DNA of 64,000 nt from Pantoea sp. (GTDB lineage Bacteria > Pseudomonadota > Gammaproteobacteria > Enterobacterales > Enterobacteriaceae): assembly GCF_028283705.1 (NCBI RefSeq), contig NZ_JAPWKD010000014.1, positions 124,001 to 188,000 on the forward strand, read 5' to 3'. The translations under genes were made by a program, and so were the position numbers. Shown here piece by piece: positions 1 through 8,775 of the stretch. The notes beneath the pieces were generated by a model. That model did not search any database, was not told the origin of the DNA, and saw only the letters and a program-made list of their open reading frames with translations. The stretch's first letter is position 1. Each line of letters begins with the position of its first letter.

Positions 1-585
1 GCCATTAATACCCTGATTTGGCCCAAAGTTGGTCAGTTTTTACGCGATTACCCGGAAATTCAGCTGGAACTTATTGATGACTATACGCTGACTGATATTG
101 TCTCTGGCCGTTTTGATGCAGGAATCCGCTTTGGGGAACAAATCGCCAATGGGATGGTATCCGTTAAGATTGGGCCAGATGTTCGTTTTGCTGTTGTCGG
201 TGCGCCGGAATACTTTGCGAATCATGATAAACCGCAACAGCCTAACGACCTGCTCAAACACAGCTGTATCAATTTACGCTTTCCAACCCATGGGAATTTG
301 TATGCGTGGGAATTTGAGAAAGAAGGTAAGGGGATTAATGTTAAAGTGCAGGGGCAACTCATATTTAGCCGGATCTACCAAATATTAAATGCTGCTATTG
401 AAGGCTATGGCCTGGCTTATGTCCCACGGGATATTGCCCAGCAATATCTCGATTCAGGGGCGCTGATCAGCGTGCTTGACGACTGGTGTCCTTACTGGGA
501 TGGCTATTATATCTATTATCCAGGACGCAGACAGCCTTCAAAAGCCTTTAGTTTACTGCTTGATGCATTGCGGTTTTATAAATAA
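1..585 (+). CDS. LysR-family regulator, C-terminal effector domain (5' end outside window)
   Basis: The frame is open from base 1 to a TAA at 583-585, giving about 194 residues and no helix-turn-helix, so the DNA-binding half lies upstream of the window. The visible part has the LysR substrate-binding pattern: WPKVGQFLRDYPEIQLEL, then DDYTLTDIVSGRFDAGIRFG, then the late YGLAYVPRDIAQQYLDSG segment that shapes the effector cleft. This is the layout of enterobacterial LysR proteins that control neighbouring oxidoreductase genes. The effector cannot be inferred. The next gene downstream on the same strand is a decayed cupin gene. The internal ATG at 154 is not a real start because the domain begins before it. 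Confidence 0.85.
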   Translation, partial: AINTLIWPKVGQFLRDYPEIQLELIDDYTLTDIVSGRFDAGIRFGEQIANGMVSVKIGPDVRFAVVGAPEYFANHDKPQQPNDLLKHSCINLRFPTHGNLYAWEFEKEGKGINVKVQGQLIFSRIYQILNAAIEGYGLAYVPRDIAQQYLDSGALISVLDDWCPYWDGYYIYYPGRRQPSKAFSLLLDALRFYK

Positions 586-677
586 TGACATTGAAAAGAC
601 CTGCCTGGTGAAATATCTATTTTTAATTTAAATCGTGAGTGTTGACCTTTTTATTCAATAACCTTATGGAGTTTATG

Positions 678-994
678 ATGCTTAAGAACAAAACTGCTGC
701 ATTTTCACTATCATTAGGCTTGTTGTTTTCGTTATCGGCACTGGCCAATGAGATGCCAGCGATGACGATTTCTAAAAGTGGCAGCCGTGATTTTATTCAG
801 AGACCACAGGAAAACTTCACCGGCCGGGTATGGGTCGATCCCCTGTTCAGGCCTGCTGCTCCTCAGCGTACGTAAGGCACTGGCATGGCGCAACGTCAAC
901 AACCAGCGTTTCCCATATCGCTATTCAGGAAACCAGCAACGAAGGAACCAATGTTAACTGGCTGGAAAAAGTGGGAGACGAACAATATCTCCAG
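678..994 (+). pseudogene. Remnant of a secreted cupin protein (deletion/frameshift)
   Basis: An ATG at 678, preceded by GGAG, opens a signal peptide ending near ALA-N and then [16 protein letters not shown], stopping after APQRT at 875. In a different frame, about 880-994, the typical cupin tail follows: HWHGAT, SHIAIQE, then [14 protein letters not shown] and a TGA. The two halves match the start and end of one small cupin / carboxymuconolactone-decarboxylase-associated family, but the metal-binding core between them is missing. I read this as one gene with an internal deletion and frame change. It should not make a working protein. Confidence 0.7.
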
Positions 995-1091
995 TGAGAG
1001 CGTGTATTCACCCGTCATCAGTCACTGGATGGGTTCAGCCACCAAAGGCGTGACTGCACAGGTCAGACACGCCTTGAACCGGTGAGGGTAA

Positions 1092-1838
1092 TTAGAGTTC
1101 CTGGCTGGTGGGGCGATAAAGGATTTCGTTAATATCCACTTCCGCAGGCTGACAGATCGCAAATTCAACAACGCGTGCAAAAGAATCCGCGCCTACGGCA
1201 TGCTGTTGGTAGAAATCACGGATACCCTGGCCAATGTCTTTTTCCGTAATATGATCGGTCAGTTCGGTTGCAACGGCGCCGGGCGAAATAATGGTGGTGC
1301 GCAGATTCCATGCTTTCACTTCAGAGCGCAGCCCTTCGCTGATAGCCCGGACGGCATGTTTGGTAGCGCAATACACTGAACCCGCTGGCGTCACTTTATG
1401 GCCTGCAACGGATGAGACATTAATGATGTGGCCGCTTTTTTGCGCCTGCATATAAGGCAGCGCGGCAGCGATGCCATATAGTGTCCCTTTTAAGTTCACA
1501 TCAATCATATTGTCCCATTCATCCGTTTTCAGGCTGTCGAGGCGTGATTGCTGCATCAGCCCGGCGTTATTGAGCAACACATCAATACGACCAAACTTAT
1601 CAACCGCTGCCTTAAGCAAGGCTTCAACCTGTGCTTTACGCGTCACATCCGTGGCGACGGCGATGGCGATACCACCTTGTTTTTCAATATCGGCAACCAG
1701 TGATTGAAGGCGCTCTGCACGGCGGGCACCCAAAACAAGAATGGCACCCAGCTTACTCAGGTGGCGTGCAGTACATTCGCCCAGGCCACTGCTGGCACCA
1801 GTGATAACAACCACTTTATTTTTAATACCGTTACTCAT
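1092..1838 (-). CDS. SDR-family oxidoreductase
   Basis: A 248-residue short-chain dehydrogenase. The nucleotide-binding turn TGASSGLG is near residue 14, NNAG is in the middle, the catalytic Ser is in INVSSVAG and the Tyr/Lys pair is in YCATKHA, so all active-site elements are present. The start at 1838 (MSNGIKNK) is preceded by GGAG; the longer reading frame upstream gives a non-SDR 59-residue extension and is rejected. The family reduces or oxidises small carbonyls and alcohols with NAD(P)(H); the substrate is unknown. It is the last of a run of minus-strand redox genes (1.1-5.8 kb). Confidence 0.9.
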   Translation of the reverse strand: MSNGIKNKVVVITGASSGLGECTARHLSKLGAILVLGARRAERLQSLVADIEKQGGIAIAVATDVTRKAQVEALLKAAVDKFGRIDVLLNNAGLMQQSRLDSLKTDEWDNMIDVNLKGTLYGIAAALPYMQAQKSGHIINVSSVAGHKVTPAGSVYCATKHAVRAISEGLRSEVKAWNLRTTIISPGAVATELTDHITEKDIGQGIRDFYQQHAVGADSFARVVEFAICQPAEVDINEILYRPTSQEL

Positions 1839-1992
1839 TGGTCTATCTCCGTAATCTGGATAATGAAATGGTATCGCCACCATCAATATATTTGGAATGC
1901 CATTTCTCAGGATAGTGTTATGAGTAATTATCACAAATGAATGAAATAATAATGATGAACAATGAGTGATTAATAGAGGCGGATATTTATGC

Positions 1993-2352
1993 TTAATCAG
2001 GCTGTCCTTCGACAATATAAGTACGTGAATTACCTGAGCGATGACGGATCGGAATAATTTTCTGATACCCTGCAGAATTGTACCAGTCCTGTGCCTGTTT
2101 TAAGCTGTCAAATTTGATGATAACCAGTCGCCCCTGTGCACCGAAGCCTTCTTTGACATCCAGCACTCCGCCACGAACAATAAAGCGTCCGCTATAAGGT
2201 TTAAACGTCGATTCAACCTGTTCGCTATAGGGTTTGATTCCTTGCGGATCCGTGGCCTGAAATTCAGCAACATAATAAGCAGGGCGACTCGCCATGGCGT
2301 GAGCTGTCATGGACGCCATCACCAGAGCAGACAACATTATTTTTTTTAACAT
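1993..2352 (-). CDS. DUF1330-family protein, predicted secreted
   Basis: A 119-residue protein with a signal peptide ([21 protein letters not shown]) followed by a DUF1330 ferredoxin-like fold: [20 protein letters not shown], then RFIVRGG and the motif [23 protein letters not shown]1330 proteins are small dimeric alpha/beta-barrel proteins related to antibiotic-biosynthesis monooxygenases; no reaction is established for most. The predicted periplasmic location is less common for this family, where most members are cytosolic. It lies between an SDR and an aldo/keto reductase on the same strand. Confidence 0.85.
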   Translation of the reverse strand: MLKKIMLSALVMASMTAHAMASRPAYYVAEFQATDPQGIKPYSEQVESTFKPYSGRFIVRGGVLDVKEGFGAQGRLVIIKFDSLKQAQDWYNSAGYQKIIPIRHRSGNSRTYIVEGQPD

Positions 2353-2417
2353 GCGGTATTCTCTTGTTAAGTGAATAAATAATTATCGATTAATTTATGC
2401 ATGATTCAGAGGCGATA

Positions 2418-3440
2418 TCAGCGCGTCCACACCTGTTTATTGTCTTTAGTCTGAGGCGTATTTTGTGCCATGATGCCGGAAAGGTTATGTGGCAAATAAC
2501 ATTCCTCAAGGAAGATGATTTCTTCTTCGCTCAGGGCGAGCTCCACCGCTTTTACTGCACCCTCTATATGGTGCTTTTTCGTTGCGCCCACTACAGGGGC
2601 AGTCACTTTTGTTAATAACCATGCGAGAGAAATTTCCGTCATTGAGATATGATGACGGGCGGCAAGTTCAGCCACGCGGTCAATGATTATCTGGTCTTGC
2701 CCGGCGGTTTTATCGTATTTGCCTTTCGCATAATCATCTTTAGTTGCTCGCTGGGTTTGTACGTCGCTTTGGCGGGAAAGGCGTCCGCTCGCCAATGCGC
2801 TGTAAGGCGTCATGGCGATATTGTCTTCATGGCATAATCCAGACAGTTCGCGCTCGTCTTCACGCATAATCAGGTTGTAATGACTTTGCACCGAAACGAA
2901 CGGGGTCAGACCCTCGCGTTCAGCCAGCGCATTTGCTTTGGCGAGCTGCCAGGCATAACAATTGGAAATGCCAATGGCACGGACTTTCCCAGTGCGGACG
3001 GCACGATCCAGGGCTTCCAGCACTTCCAGAACCGGCGTGTTATAGTCCCAGATATGGTAGATATAGAGATCGACATAATCCATGCCGAGATTGTGCAGGC
3101 TGGTATCGAGTGATTGGGCGATAGCCTGCTGGCCGCTTATCCCGTCGGCAATTTGTTTTTTTGTCCGTGGCAGGAATTTGGTGGCAACCACCACTTCATC
3201 GCGTTTAGCCATATCGCGCAGGGCTTTGCCGACATAACGTTCACTCGAACCCAGTTGATAGGCAATGGCGGTATCATAAAAATTGATGCCGTTTTCTAGA
3301 CCATATCGAATGATATCGCGGCTTTCGGTTTCTCCCAGTGTCCAGTTATGCTGTCCAATGGTGGGATCACCAAAGCCCATACATCCCATACAGATACGGG
3401 AGACCATCAGGTCGCTATTACCAAGTTTGGTATATTGCAT
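2418..3440 (-). CDS. Aldo/keto reductase (YajO-like)
   Basis: A 340-residue TIM-barrel aldo/keto reductase. MQYTKLGNSDLMVSRICMG at the N-terminus and NFYDTAIAYQLGSSE carry the catalytic Asp and Tyr; the Lys is in VATKF and the His in LYIYHIWDYN, completing the D-Y-K-H tetrad. The C-terminal PVVGATKKHHIEGA is the NADPH-binding signature. The start is shared with YajO-type enzymes of enterobacteria. Such enzymes reduce aldehydes and ketones with NADPH in the cytosol. A YciI gene is 25 bp upstream on the same strand, consistent with an operon. Confidence 0.9.
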   Translation of the reverse strand: MQYTKLGNSDLMVSRICMGCMGFGDPTIGQHNWTLGETESRDIIRYGLENGINFYDTAIAYQLGSSERYVGKALRDMAKRDEVVVATKFLPRTKKQIADGISGQQAIAQSLDTSLHNLGMDYVDLYIYHIWDYNTPVLEVLEALDRAVRTGKVRAIGISNCYAWQLAKANALAEREGLTPFVSVQSHYNLIMREDERELSGLCHEDNIAMTPYSALASGRLSRQSDVQTQRATKDDYAKGKYDKTAGQDQIIIDRVAELAARHHISMTEISLAWLLTKVTAPVVGATKKHHIEGAVKAVELALSEEEIIFLEECYLPHNLSGIMAQNTPQTKDNKQVWTR

Positions 3441-3465
3441 TGCATAATCTCCGACATTTCTTTCG

Positions 3466-3762
3466 TTACGCTAGCTGAAATTTCTCCAGATCGGATGAAA
3501 TCATTTTCGGGATAAATTCACGGATTTCATAATTGGCCAGATCGGGATAATAAGAATCCTCGCTGAGAATAGTCTCCAGCTCACTGTGGCTTTCAGTGCT
3601 GGCAATGATAATACCCGCACGTTCCCGATCAGCATAAGGGCCGATCATAACGAACTTGCCTGCATCGAAATATTTTTTAAACCAGGCGGCGTGTTGCGGA
3701 AAAAGACTTTCGTGCTGTTCTGCACTGATCTCTGCATTAACAGTTATATTGATGATGTACAT
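3466..3762 (-). CDS. YciI-family protein
   Basis: A 98-residue YciI-like protein with the family pattern HAAWFKKYFDAGKFVMIGPY and a following GIIIASTESHSELETIL. YciI proteins are small ferredoxin-like-fold proteins with a conserved His/Asp pair and are often found next to oxidoreductases; their reaction is not settled. It sits between the flavodoxin-fold reductase and the aldo/keto reductase on the same strand and is probably co-transcribed. Confidence 0.8.
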   Translation of the reverse strand: MYIINITVNAEISAEQHESLFPQHAAWFKKYFDAGKFVMIGPYADRERAGIIIASTESHSELETILSEDSYYPDLANYEIREFIPKMISSDLEKFQLA

Positions 3763-3794
3763 TTTATTCCACCATGTAATGGATGTTTATTAAT

Positions 3795-4352
3795 TCAGGC
3801 AGCCATGCTTTTGATGAAGCTAATCAAACGCGAGGCATGTTCTTTTGCAACAATCATCTGCTCAGCCGTTTTAGCTTCGTCACGGCCAGCGTAACTGATG
3901 CCACAGGTATAAATCGGAGTTTGCAGCTCAAGATTGCACAACGCGGCCGTGGTTTTGAACTGAATTAAATAATCCTCAAGATCATGCCCGAAAAAGCCTT
4001 CAGGTGAGTACAGTGACTGTGGAGCTCCCGTGGTAAATGACAGGATGAGTTTTTTACCATTAAGTTGCGCCGTTGAACCATGGGCAAAACCGTGAAGAAA
4101 TACCTGATCAATCCATAATTTCATTAAACCGGGGACTGAATACCAGGAAAAAGGAAATTGCCAGACGATCACATCTGCTTTTAACAACGCGGCCTGTTCT
4201 GCAGCGACATTAATCTGATAACCCGGATAAAGTGTATCCAGATAGCGAATTTCCACTCCGGGCAGGGCAGCGGCAACTTCTTTCAGGATAGTGGCATTCC
4301 CGACAGACTGCGCCAGGTCCGGGTGACCGGAAATAATTAACACATTTTGCAT
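3795..4352 (-). CDS. NAD(P)H-dependent flavodoxin-fold oxidoreductase
   Basis: A 185-residue protein of the NAD(P)H dehydrogenase (quinone) / MdaB-KefF type. The first strand and flavin-phosphate loop are VLIISGHPDLAQSVGN, followed by the typical DVIVWQFPFSWYSVPGLMKLWID and the LSFTTGAP loop. Members bind FMN or FAD and reduce quinones or nitro compounds by two electrons. It is the upstream neighbour of the YciI gene and belongs to the minus-strand redox run. An aldo/keto reductase ends 160 bp upstream. Confidence 0.88.
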   Translation of the reverse strand: MQNVLIISGHPDLAQSVGNATILKEVAAALPGVEIRYLDTLYPGYQINVAAEQAALLKADVIVWQFPFSWYSVPGLMKLWIDQVFLHGFAHGSTAQLNGKKLILSFTTGAPQSLYSPEGFFGHDLEDYLIQFKTTAALCNLELQTPIYTCGISYAGRDEAKTAEQMIVAKEHASRLISFIKSMAA

Positions 4353-4512
4353 TTTTGATTCTTAACAATGAGTTGGTTGAATGGTGTCCAGTATAGGTCG
4401 GGTGTGTTCTGTTTTTTAGAGCATCAATAGCTTAAAGACTATTAGCCACTGGCTAATAATCTTTTTACTTAAACTGGCGTCTGTAATACCCGGCCGATGG
4501 CATGAGAAAGCG

Positions 4513-5460
4513 TTAAATCATCGGTTTTTCCCACGAACCACGCGTATCTACGCCGGTCGCAGCCGCAAGCCGCTCAAGCGTGGAGACCTCCTCGGCAGTC
4601 AGATGGAGTGATGCTGCTTTTGCTGCGTCGAGGACATGATGGACTTTGGTTGCTCCGATGATTGGCAATGTTCCTTTGAAAATTGCCCAGGCTATTGCCA
4701 CCTGTGCAGCATTGGCTTCCCGGGTTTCGCCGATGGTCTGCATTGCCGCGGTTAATTTTTCCAACTGCGGTAATATCTTGTTGTAGGTCTCGGCACGGCC
4801 ACTACCGGAAGGCATAGGGTTGCGGGTATTGTACCGGCCACTCAGGGCACCCTGTTCCAGCACCATATAGGAAAAGAAGGTAATGCCATTCTGGTTACAG
4901 TAATCAAGAATTCCCGCATCTTCAGATGAACGATAAAGCAGACTGTAATGATTTTGTACGGCAGACACGGCGAATCCTGCTGCCTTAAGGATGTCATTAG
5001 CGCGCATGATTTGTGCCAGACTGTGGTTGGATACACCAACGCGTTGGACCTTGCCACTTTTTAGTGGCGGAATAAGCCCGGGAGTCCATTTTTCAACATC
5101 TGCAGGATTATGAATCCAGTAAATGTCGATATCCGCTACGCCAAGGCGCGTTAAGCTTTTGTTCAGCATATCTTCGACGGGATTTATTGCCTGTTGATCC
5201 ACAATCTGCGGTGTGAATTTTGTCGATAATACGATTTGCTCACGCGGATATTGGCGTACGAGTTTCCCCAGTGCATCCTCAGAACTGCCCATGCCGTATA
5301 CGGCGGCGGTATCCCATAAATTCAACCCTTCCTGCATTGCTGATTCAAATACGACTTTCATTTGATCGTCAGTCAGGTGGTTGCCAAATACGGTATCGCC
5401 TCCGGCAAATCCCGTGCCCCAGGACCGGGTACCTAACGCAATTTTTGGTAATTTTTTCAT
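4513..5460 (-). CDS. Aldo/keto reductase
   Basis: A 315-residue aldo/keto reductase, a different subfamily from the 340-residue one at 2.4-3.4 kb. NLWDTAAVYGMGSSEDALG gives catalytic Asp and Tyr, VLSTKFTPQ the Lys and DIYWIHNP the His. PIIGATKVHHVLDAAKAA is the cofactor-binding end. It starts 4 bp after the truncated DJ-1/PfpI gene and so probably shared a transcript with it. Substrate unknown. Confidence 0.9.
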   Translation of the reverse strand: MKKLPKIALGTRSWGTGFAGGDTVFGNHLTDDQMKVVFESAMQEGLNLWDTAAVYGMGSSEDALGKLVRQYPREQIVLSTKFTPQIVDQQAINPVEDMLNKSLTRLGVADIDIYWIHNPADVEKWTPGLIPPLKSGKVQRVGVSNHSLAQIMRANDILKAAGFAVSAVQNHYSLLYRSSEDAGILDYCNQNGITFFSYMVLEQGALSGRYNTRNPMPSGSGRAETYNKILPQLEKLTAAMQTIGETREANAAQVAIAWAIFKGTLPIIGATKVHHVLDAAKAASLHLTAEEVSTLERLAAATGVDTRGSWEKPMI

Positions 5461-5464
5461 TTCG

Positions 5465-5782
5465 CTATTCTCTCTCGAATAAGAAGAGTGCCTGTGATAC
5501 AGCGGCCCCCACTCCGTGAGCGGAAGTTGTATTTTGCCCGGTGATTAAACGTCCACCGATAATAATATTTTCAGACCAGTTTGGTGACGGGTGATGTTTT
5601 GCACCATGTTCAACCAAAGCGTTTTCAAGCAGGAACGGAACGATATCGTTACCTTGAACTTCGTCTTCTTCCCGGTTTGTAAAAGCCGTAACGCTTTTAC
5701 CGTTCACAAGGTATTCACCGTTACCCAGTTTGACGTCTACCAGGGCTGCCGGTCCGTGACAAACCGCTGACACGTTAGTCAC
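5465..5782 (-). pseudogene. 5'-truncated DJ-1/PfpI-family gene
   Basis: The frame encodes only about 105 residues, starting just before the nucleophile elbow VSAVCHGPAALVDVKLGNG and continuing through FTNREEDEVQG to the usual C-terminal part. Related DJ-1/PfpI glutamine-amidotransferase-like proteins are about 220-230 residues, so the N-terminal half is missing. The 86 bp between its first codon and the divergent LysR gene do not contain the lost segment. The Cys-His pair is intact but the Glu of the triad would be in the missing part. I treat it as a remnant. Confidence 0.7.
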
Positions 5783-5886
5783 GGGAAGTATAAATTCGCT
5801 TTTCCCATAAGATTAGGTCATCCTTGACTCAAAGATTTTTAGCCTGCAGTTAATAATGGTCAGGTGCATTGCATCAGGATGAAGTA

Positions 5887-6783
5887 ATGAACAACGTGAT
5901 TTATAGCCAGATACGTATTTTCCAGAGCATTGCCCGGGAGGGCAGCATTTCCGCAGCGGCGAGGAAGTTGGGTATCACGCCGCCATCGGTAAGTAAGGCG
6001 TTGAAGTTGCTGGAACAATATACGGGGCATCCGTTGTTCATTCGCACCACTCGCCGCATCGAATTGACCGATGCGGGCCAGCAGCTATTGCAGCAGACGT
6101 CACAGGCCGTCGAATCACTGGAAACGGCGCTGGAAAATGTTCGGGACCTTAATCAGGTGCCATCCGGACTGGTACGAATCACCCTCTCACGATTTGCGTA
6201 TGTGCTTATTCTCAAACCCTTTATGGCTGAGTTCTGCCAGTGTTATCCAGAAATACAGCTTGAGATATCCGTGTATGACGGGACGATCAACATCATTGAT
6301 GAGAAGTATGATTTGGGGATTCGATTTGGCGACATCCTTGATGGGGGCGTGGTTGCCCGCCAGTTGATGAAACCTTTCCGTGAAGGCTTGTACGCTTCGG
6401 ACGCATATCTTAAGGAATATGGTATGCCGCAAGTCCCTGCAGATCTTCAGCTGCATAAATTGATAGGGTATCGGTTTATCACCAATAACCGTATTCTGCC
6501 GCTGATTCTGGAAGAAAAGGGCGAGCAATTAACGGTGGAAATGCCGTTTCAGTTAATGAGCAACGATATTGATGTTATGGCAGATGGAATACGTAATGGC
6601 CTCGGGATTGGCAGAATTTTCGAACCCGTATATGAACTGCTCTCTGATAAAGAAAAATTCGTACCGGTGATGAAACCTTTTTGGAGAACCTATCCGCCCG
6701 TGTATTTGTATTACCTGAAAAGCGCAGGGAAAACAAAAAGAATCAAAGTGCTGGTCGATTTTCTCTTAAAGAAAATGCATTGA
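5887..6783 (+). CDS. LysR-family transcriptional regulator
   Basis: A 298-residue LysR protein. The winged helix-turn-helix occupies roughly residues 5-60 (FQSIAREGSISAAARKLGIT, PPSVSKALKLLE), then the effector domain with LGIRFGDILDGGVVARQL. The ATG at 5887 is preferred over the in-frame ATG at 5869 because the HTH begins immediately after it. It is transcribed away from the DJ-1 remnant/aldo-keto reductase run, the standard LysR arrangement, so it probably controls those genes. The effector domain resembles the cut-off LysR at the window start. Confidence 0.9.
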   Translation: MNNVIYSQIRIFQSIAREGSISAAARKLGITPPSVSKALKLLEQYTGHPLFIRTTRRIELTDAGQQLLQQTSQAVESLETALENVRDLNQVPSGLVRITLSRFAYVLILKPFMAEFCQCYPEIQLEISVYDGTINIIDEKYDLGIRFGDILDGGVVARQLMKPFREGLYASDAYLKEYGMPQVPADLQLHKLIGYRFITNNRILPLILEEKGEQLTVEMPFQLMSNDIDVMADGIRNGLGIGRIFEPVYELLSDKEKFVPVMKPFWRTYPPVYLYYLKSAGKTKRIKVLVDFLLKKMH

Positions 6784-6802
6784 GGCGAGGAATCAAAGCT
6801 TC

Positions 6803-6831
6803 AAACAAAAAAAGGTCGCCCCGGGCGACCT
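6803..6831 (-). terminator. Rho-independent terminator of the DUF1471 gene
   Basis: An 8-bp perfect stem (AGGTCGCC / GGCGACCT, 6813-6831) with loop CCG. Read on the minus strand, it is followed by a T-rich tract (complement of 6803-6812). It lies 30 bp past the stop of the minus-strand DUF1471 gene and can also stop the converging LysR transcript. Confidence 0.85.
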
Positions 6832-6860
6832 CCTCTGATACTTCTTCTAACAACTCGCTG

Positions 6861-7076
6861 TTATTTGTACAGTTCAGCAGTCATATGCACGAAGTTATTG
6901 TTGCTGGCTTCGGTGATTTTATAATGTGCGCCCTGTTGTGCTGCCTGAGCAGCGATTTGCGCTTCAGCACCATCCAGAGTTAAGTCAGAAGCAGTGACGC
7001 TCTGAGCGAAGCTACCGAATGACATCAGAGAAAGAGTGGCGACAGCGGCGATAGACATTGCTTTGATAGTTTTCAT
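6861..7076 (-). CDS. DUF1471 (BhsA/McbA/YhcN-like) periplasmic protein, copy 1
   Basis: A 71-residue protein: signal peptide up to SFGSFAQ, then the compact DUF1471 domain (LTLDGAEAQIAAQAAQQGAH, YKITEASNNNFVHMTAELYK). This enterobacterial family includes BhsA and McbA, linked to stress, biofilm and colanic acid effects; the role of this copy is unknown. The ATG at 7076 is preferred over the ATG at 7082 because AAGGAAATGACC gives normal ribosome-binding spacing only for it. Two intact paralogues follow at 8.4 and 8.8 kb and a broken one is at 56.3 kb. Confidence 0.85.
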   Translation of the reverse strand: MKTIKAMSIAAVATLSLMSFGSFAQSVTASDLTLDGAEAQIAAQAAQQGAHYKITEASNNNFVHMTAELYK

Positions 7077-7133
7077 GGTCATTTCCTTAGTTTGTTTGGG
7101 TGGGAGACTGTGTGCCTCCGATGGGGATAATGA

Positions 7134-7145
7134 TAACCATGGTTA
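7134..7145 (-). promoter_or_regulatory. Palindrome TAACCATGGTTA shared with DUF1471 copy 3
   Basis: A perfect 12-bp palindrome 57 bp before the start codon of DUF1471 copy 1. A one-base variant, TAACTATGGTTA, lies at 8706-8717, 58 bp before copy 3. The leader between the box and the ATG is also alike in both. The box could be an operator or simply part of a duplicated promoter. Confidence 0.45.
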
Positions 7146-7276
7146 CTATTGCAATATTATCAATAAATGCTGCAATTGTTAACATGCTAACTATTGCGGT
7201 GATAGGCAACGTCGATTGGCAGCATTAAGGCTGGATGCCATGCGGGGAAACTCCGTTCAGACTTTCCACATCATAT

Positions 7277-7810
7277 TTATAGCTTCCAGTGCTTAAAATA
7301 TTCTTTAACGTTTTCTGGCGTCGCCAGTAACAACTTTGGCAGCGGGATCTGTTCGTACATTTTTTTGTAGCTTTTTCGGTTTCCGGGAGTGACTAAGGTG
7401 ATGTGTTTTATCATGTCCCATTTGACATGTTCCCTGCCAATTTTAAGACCACCTACTCTCGGCTTTGCTGAGTAACATCTGTGGATGTAGCGCAGCAGAC
7501 TAATATGGGTTGGCAAATCAAGCAGAATAAAACCCGTCGCGCGTTCGAGGCGCTCCGGAATACATTTTTTGTAGTTACCATCCATAACCCATTTTTCCTG
7601 ACTGATTGCATCAGAATGCAGGCGCAGAAACTCTGCATTGTCTCGTGGTACCCAGTTTGAATCAGGCATGTGATGAAGCCTGTCAAGGTGAATGGCGGGC
7701 AAGGATGTTTTGCGTGCTATTGCCTCAGCAAGCGTGGACTTTCCGCTGTTTGATGGCCCCATGATACATATGCGTGGGCCGAGCGCTTCTAATGGAATGA
7801 TTGTATTCAT
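7277..7810 (-). CDS. P-loop ATPase, adenylate-kinase-like (FlaR-type)
   Basis: A 177-residue soluble protein with a Walker A motif GPSNSGKST at residues 18-26, followed by AIARKTSLPAIHLDRLHHMP and a WVMDGNYKKCIPERLERAT segment, then LLDLP as a Walker-B-like strand. This order (P-loop, HLDRL, WV-DGNY, LDLP) is typical of small nucleotide-kinase-like proteins annotated as topology-modulation protein or AAA ATPase. The substrate is unknown. It sits alone between DUF1471 copies. Confidence 0.8.
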   Translation of the reverse strand: MNTIIPLEALGPRICIMGPSNSGKSTLAEAIARKTSLPAIHLDRLHHMPDSNWVPRDNAEFLRLHSDAISQEKWVMDGNYKKCIPERLERATGFILLDLPTHISLLRYIHRCYSAKPRVGGLKIGREHVKWDMIKHITLVTPGNRKSYKKMYEQIPLPKLLLATPENVKEYFKHWKL

Positions 7811-8048
7811 ACGTTAACCTCAGGCATTTCCATATGATTTTCTGAGAAATTGAAGACGCTATCGTTGATTTTCGTGCGCGGGATGAGGCCGACTGGTGTT
7901 CTCCAGTTCCGGTATCATTTGAACAATAGCAGATGCAGTCAATAACGAATTAGATTTTTTTCTTATTGAAACATGAATTTATAAGGGTAGTAACTGACAC
8001 GGACTCGCATGATCAACTATGCTGGCAGAAAAGATAAGTGAGGAAAGT

Positions 8049-8231
8049 ATGAGAGACTTGCTTGAGCTGATTGCAGATTTTTTTATCTACTGGCCGACGG
8101 GTAAGAAAGATAAAACCTTAAAGAAAAAGAGGACGTCAGAACTGCAACATCGCCCGGTTTGTAAGATCGTACGGACTGAGTTTACCGGCGAGAACGTTAA
8201 GAAGCAGGGAGATTCAGCAAAGAATCGATGA
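8049..8231 (+). CDS. Small hypothetical protein
   Basis: A 60-residue frame starting MRDLLELIADFFIYWPTGKK with AGGA directly upstream. It has a short amphipathic or hydrophobic N-terminus and a very basic middle (KKDKTLKKKRT). No family recognised. It may be a real small membrane-associated protein or a chance frame. Confidence 0.4.
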   Translation: MRDLLELIADFFIYWPTGKKDKTLKKKRTSELQHRPVCKIVRTEFTGENVKKQGDSAKNR

Positions 8232-8427
8232 TCGTCACAGCCGTTATATCGTCCCCAATTGAATGATACGGAAGTATCGGGGCCAATTTCCCGATTAATT
8301 TTCATTCAGTTTTTTTGAATCATTTCAGCAAATCCCTCAGCTTTTACTCGCCGGCCTACAGGTCTATTCTCTCTCACATCGGGGCACAACGCTCCACCCA
8401 CTAAAAATTATCTCTGAGGAATTGACC

Positions 8428-8637
8428 ATGAAATCTATCAAAACTTTCGTTGCAGTTGCGGCCCTGTCACTGGTTTCTTTCGGCAGCTTCGCACAGAGCA
8501 TCACCGCTTCCGCTTCAACCCTGGATGGCGCAGAAGCCAAAATCGCCGCTCAGGCTAAACAGGCCGGTGCCTCTTACAAAATCACCGGTGCACGTGTGGA
8601 TAACGGTGCTTACCTGTCAGCGGAACTGACTAAATAA
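8428..8637 (+). CDS. DUF1471 (BhsA/McbA/YhcN-like) periplasmic protein, copy 2
   Basis: A 69-residue protein with signal peptide ending SFGSFAQ and the domain SITASASTLDGAEAKIAAQA, then ASYKITGARVDNGAYLSAEL. The start at 8428 follows GAGGAATTGACC. It is closer to the broken copy at 56.3 kb (both have YKITGAR-NNGAY) than to copies 1 and 3. The pair 8428/8776 are in the same direction, 138 bp apart, each with its own leader. Confidence 0.87.
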   Translation: MKSIKTFVAVAALSLVSFGSFAQSITASASTLDGAEAKIAAQAKQAGASYKITGARVDNGAYLSAELTK

Positions 8638-8705
8638 ACGGTTAACGCGGGAAGTAATGATTAGCCAGATCACAATGATCGCACTAATTATCAAGAAAGA
8701 AACAA

Positions 8706-8717
8706 TAACTATGGTTA
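8706..8717 (+). promoter_or_regulatory. TAACTATGGTTA box upstream of DUF1471 copy 3
   Basis: A near-palindrome matching the box at 7134-7145 in 11 of 12 positions and at the same distance (58 bp) from the start codon. See the entry for that site. Confidence 0.4.
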
Positions 8718-8775
8718 TTATTATTTCCATCGAAGGCGCACAGCCTTCTAAACAGACAAATTAAGGATTAAGACC

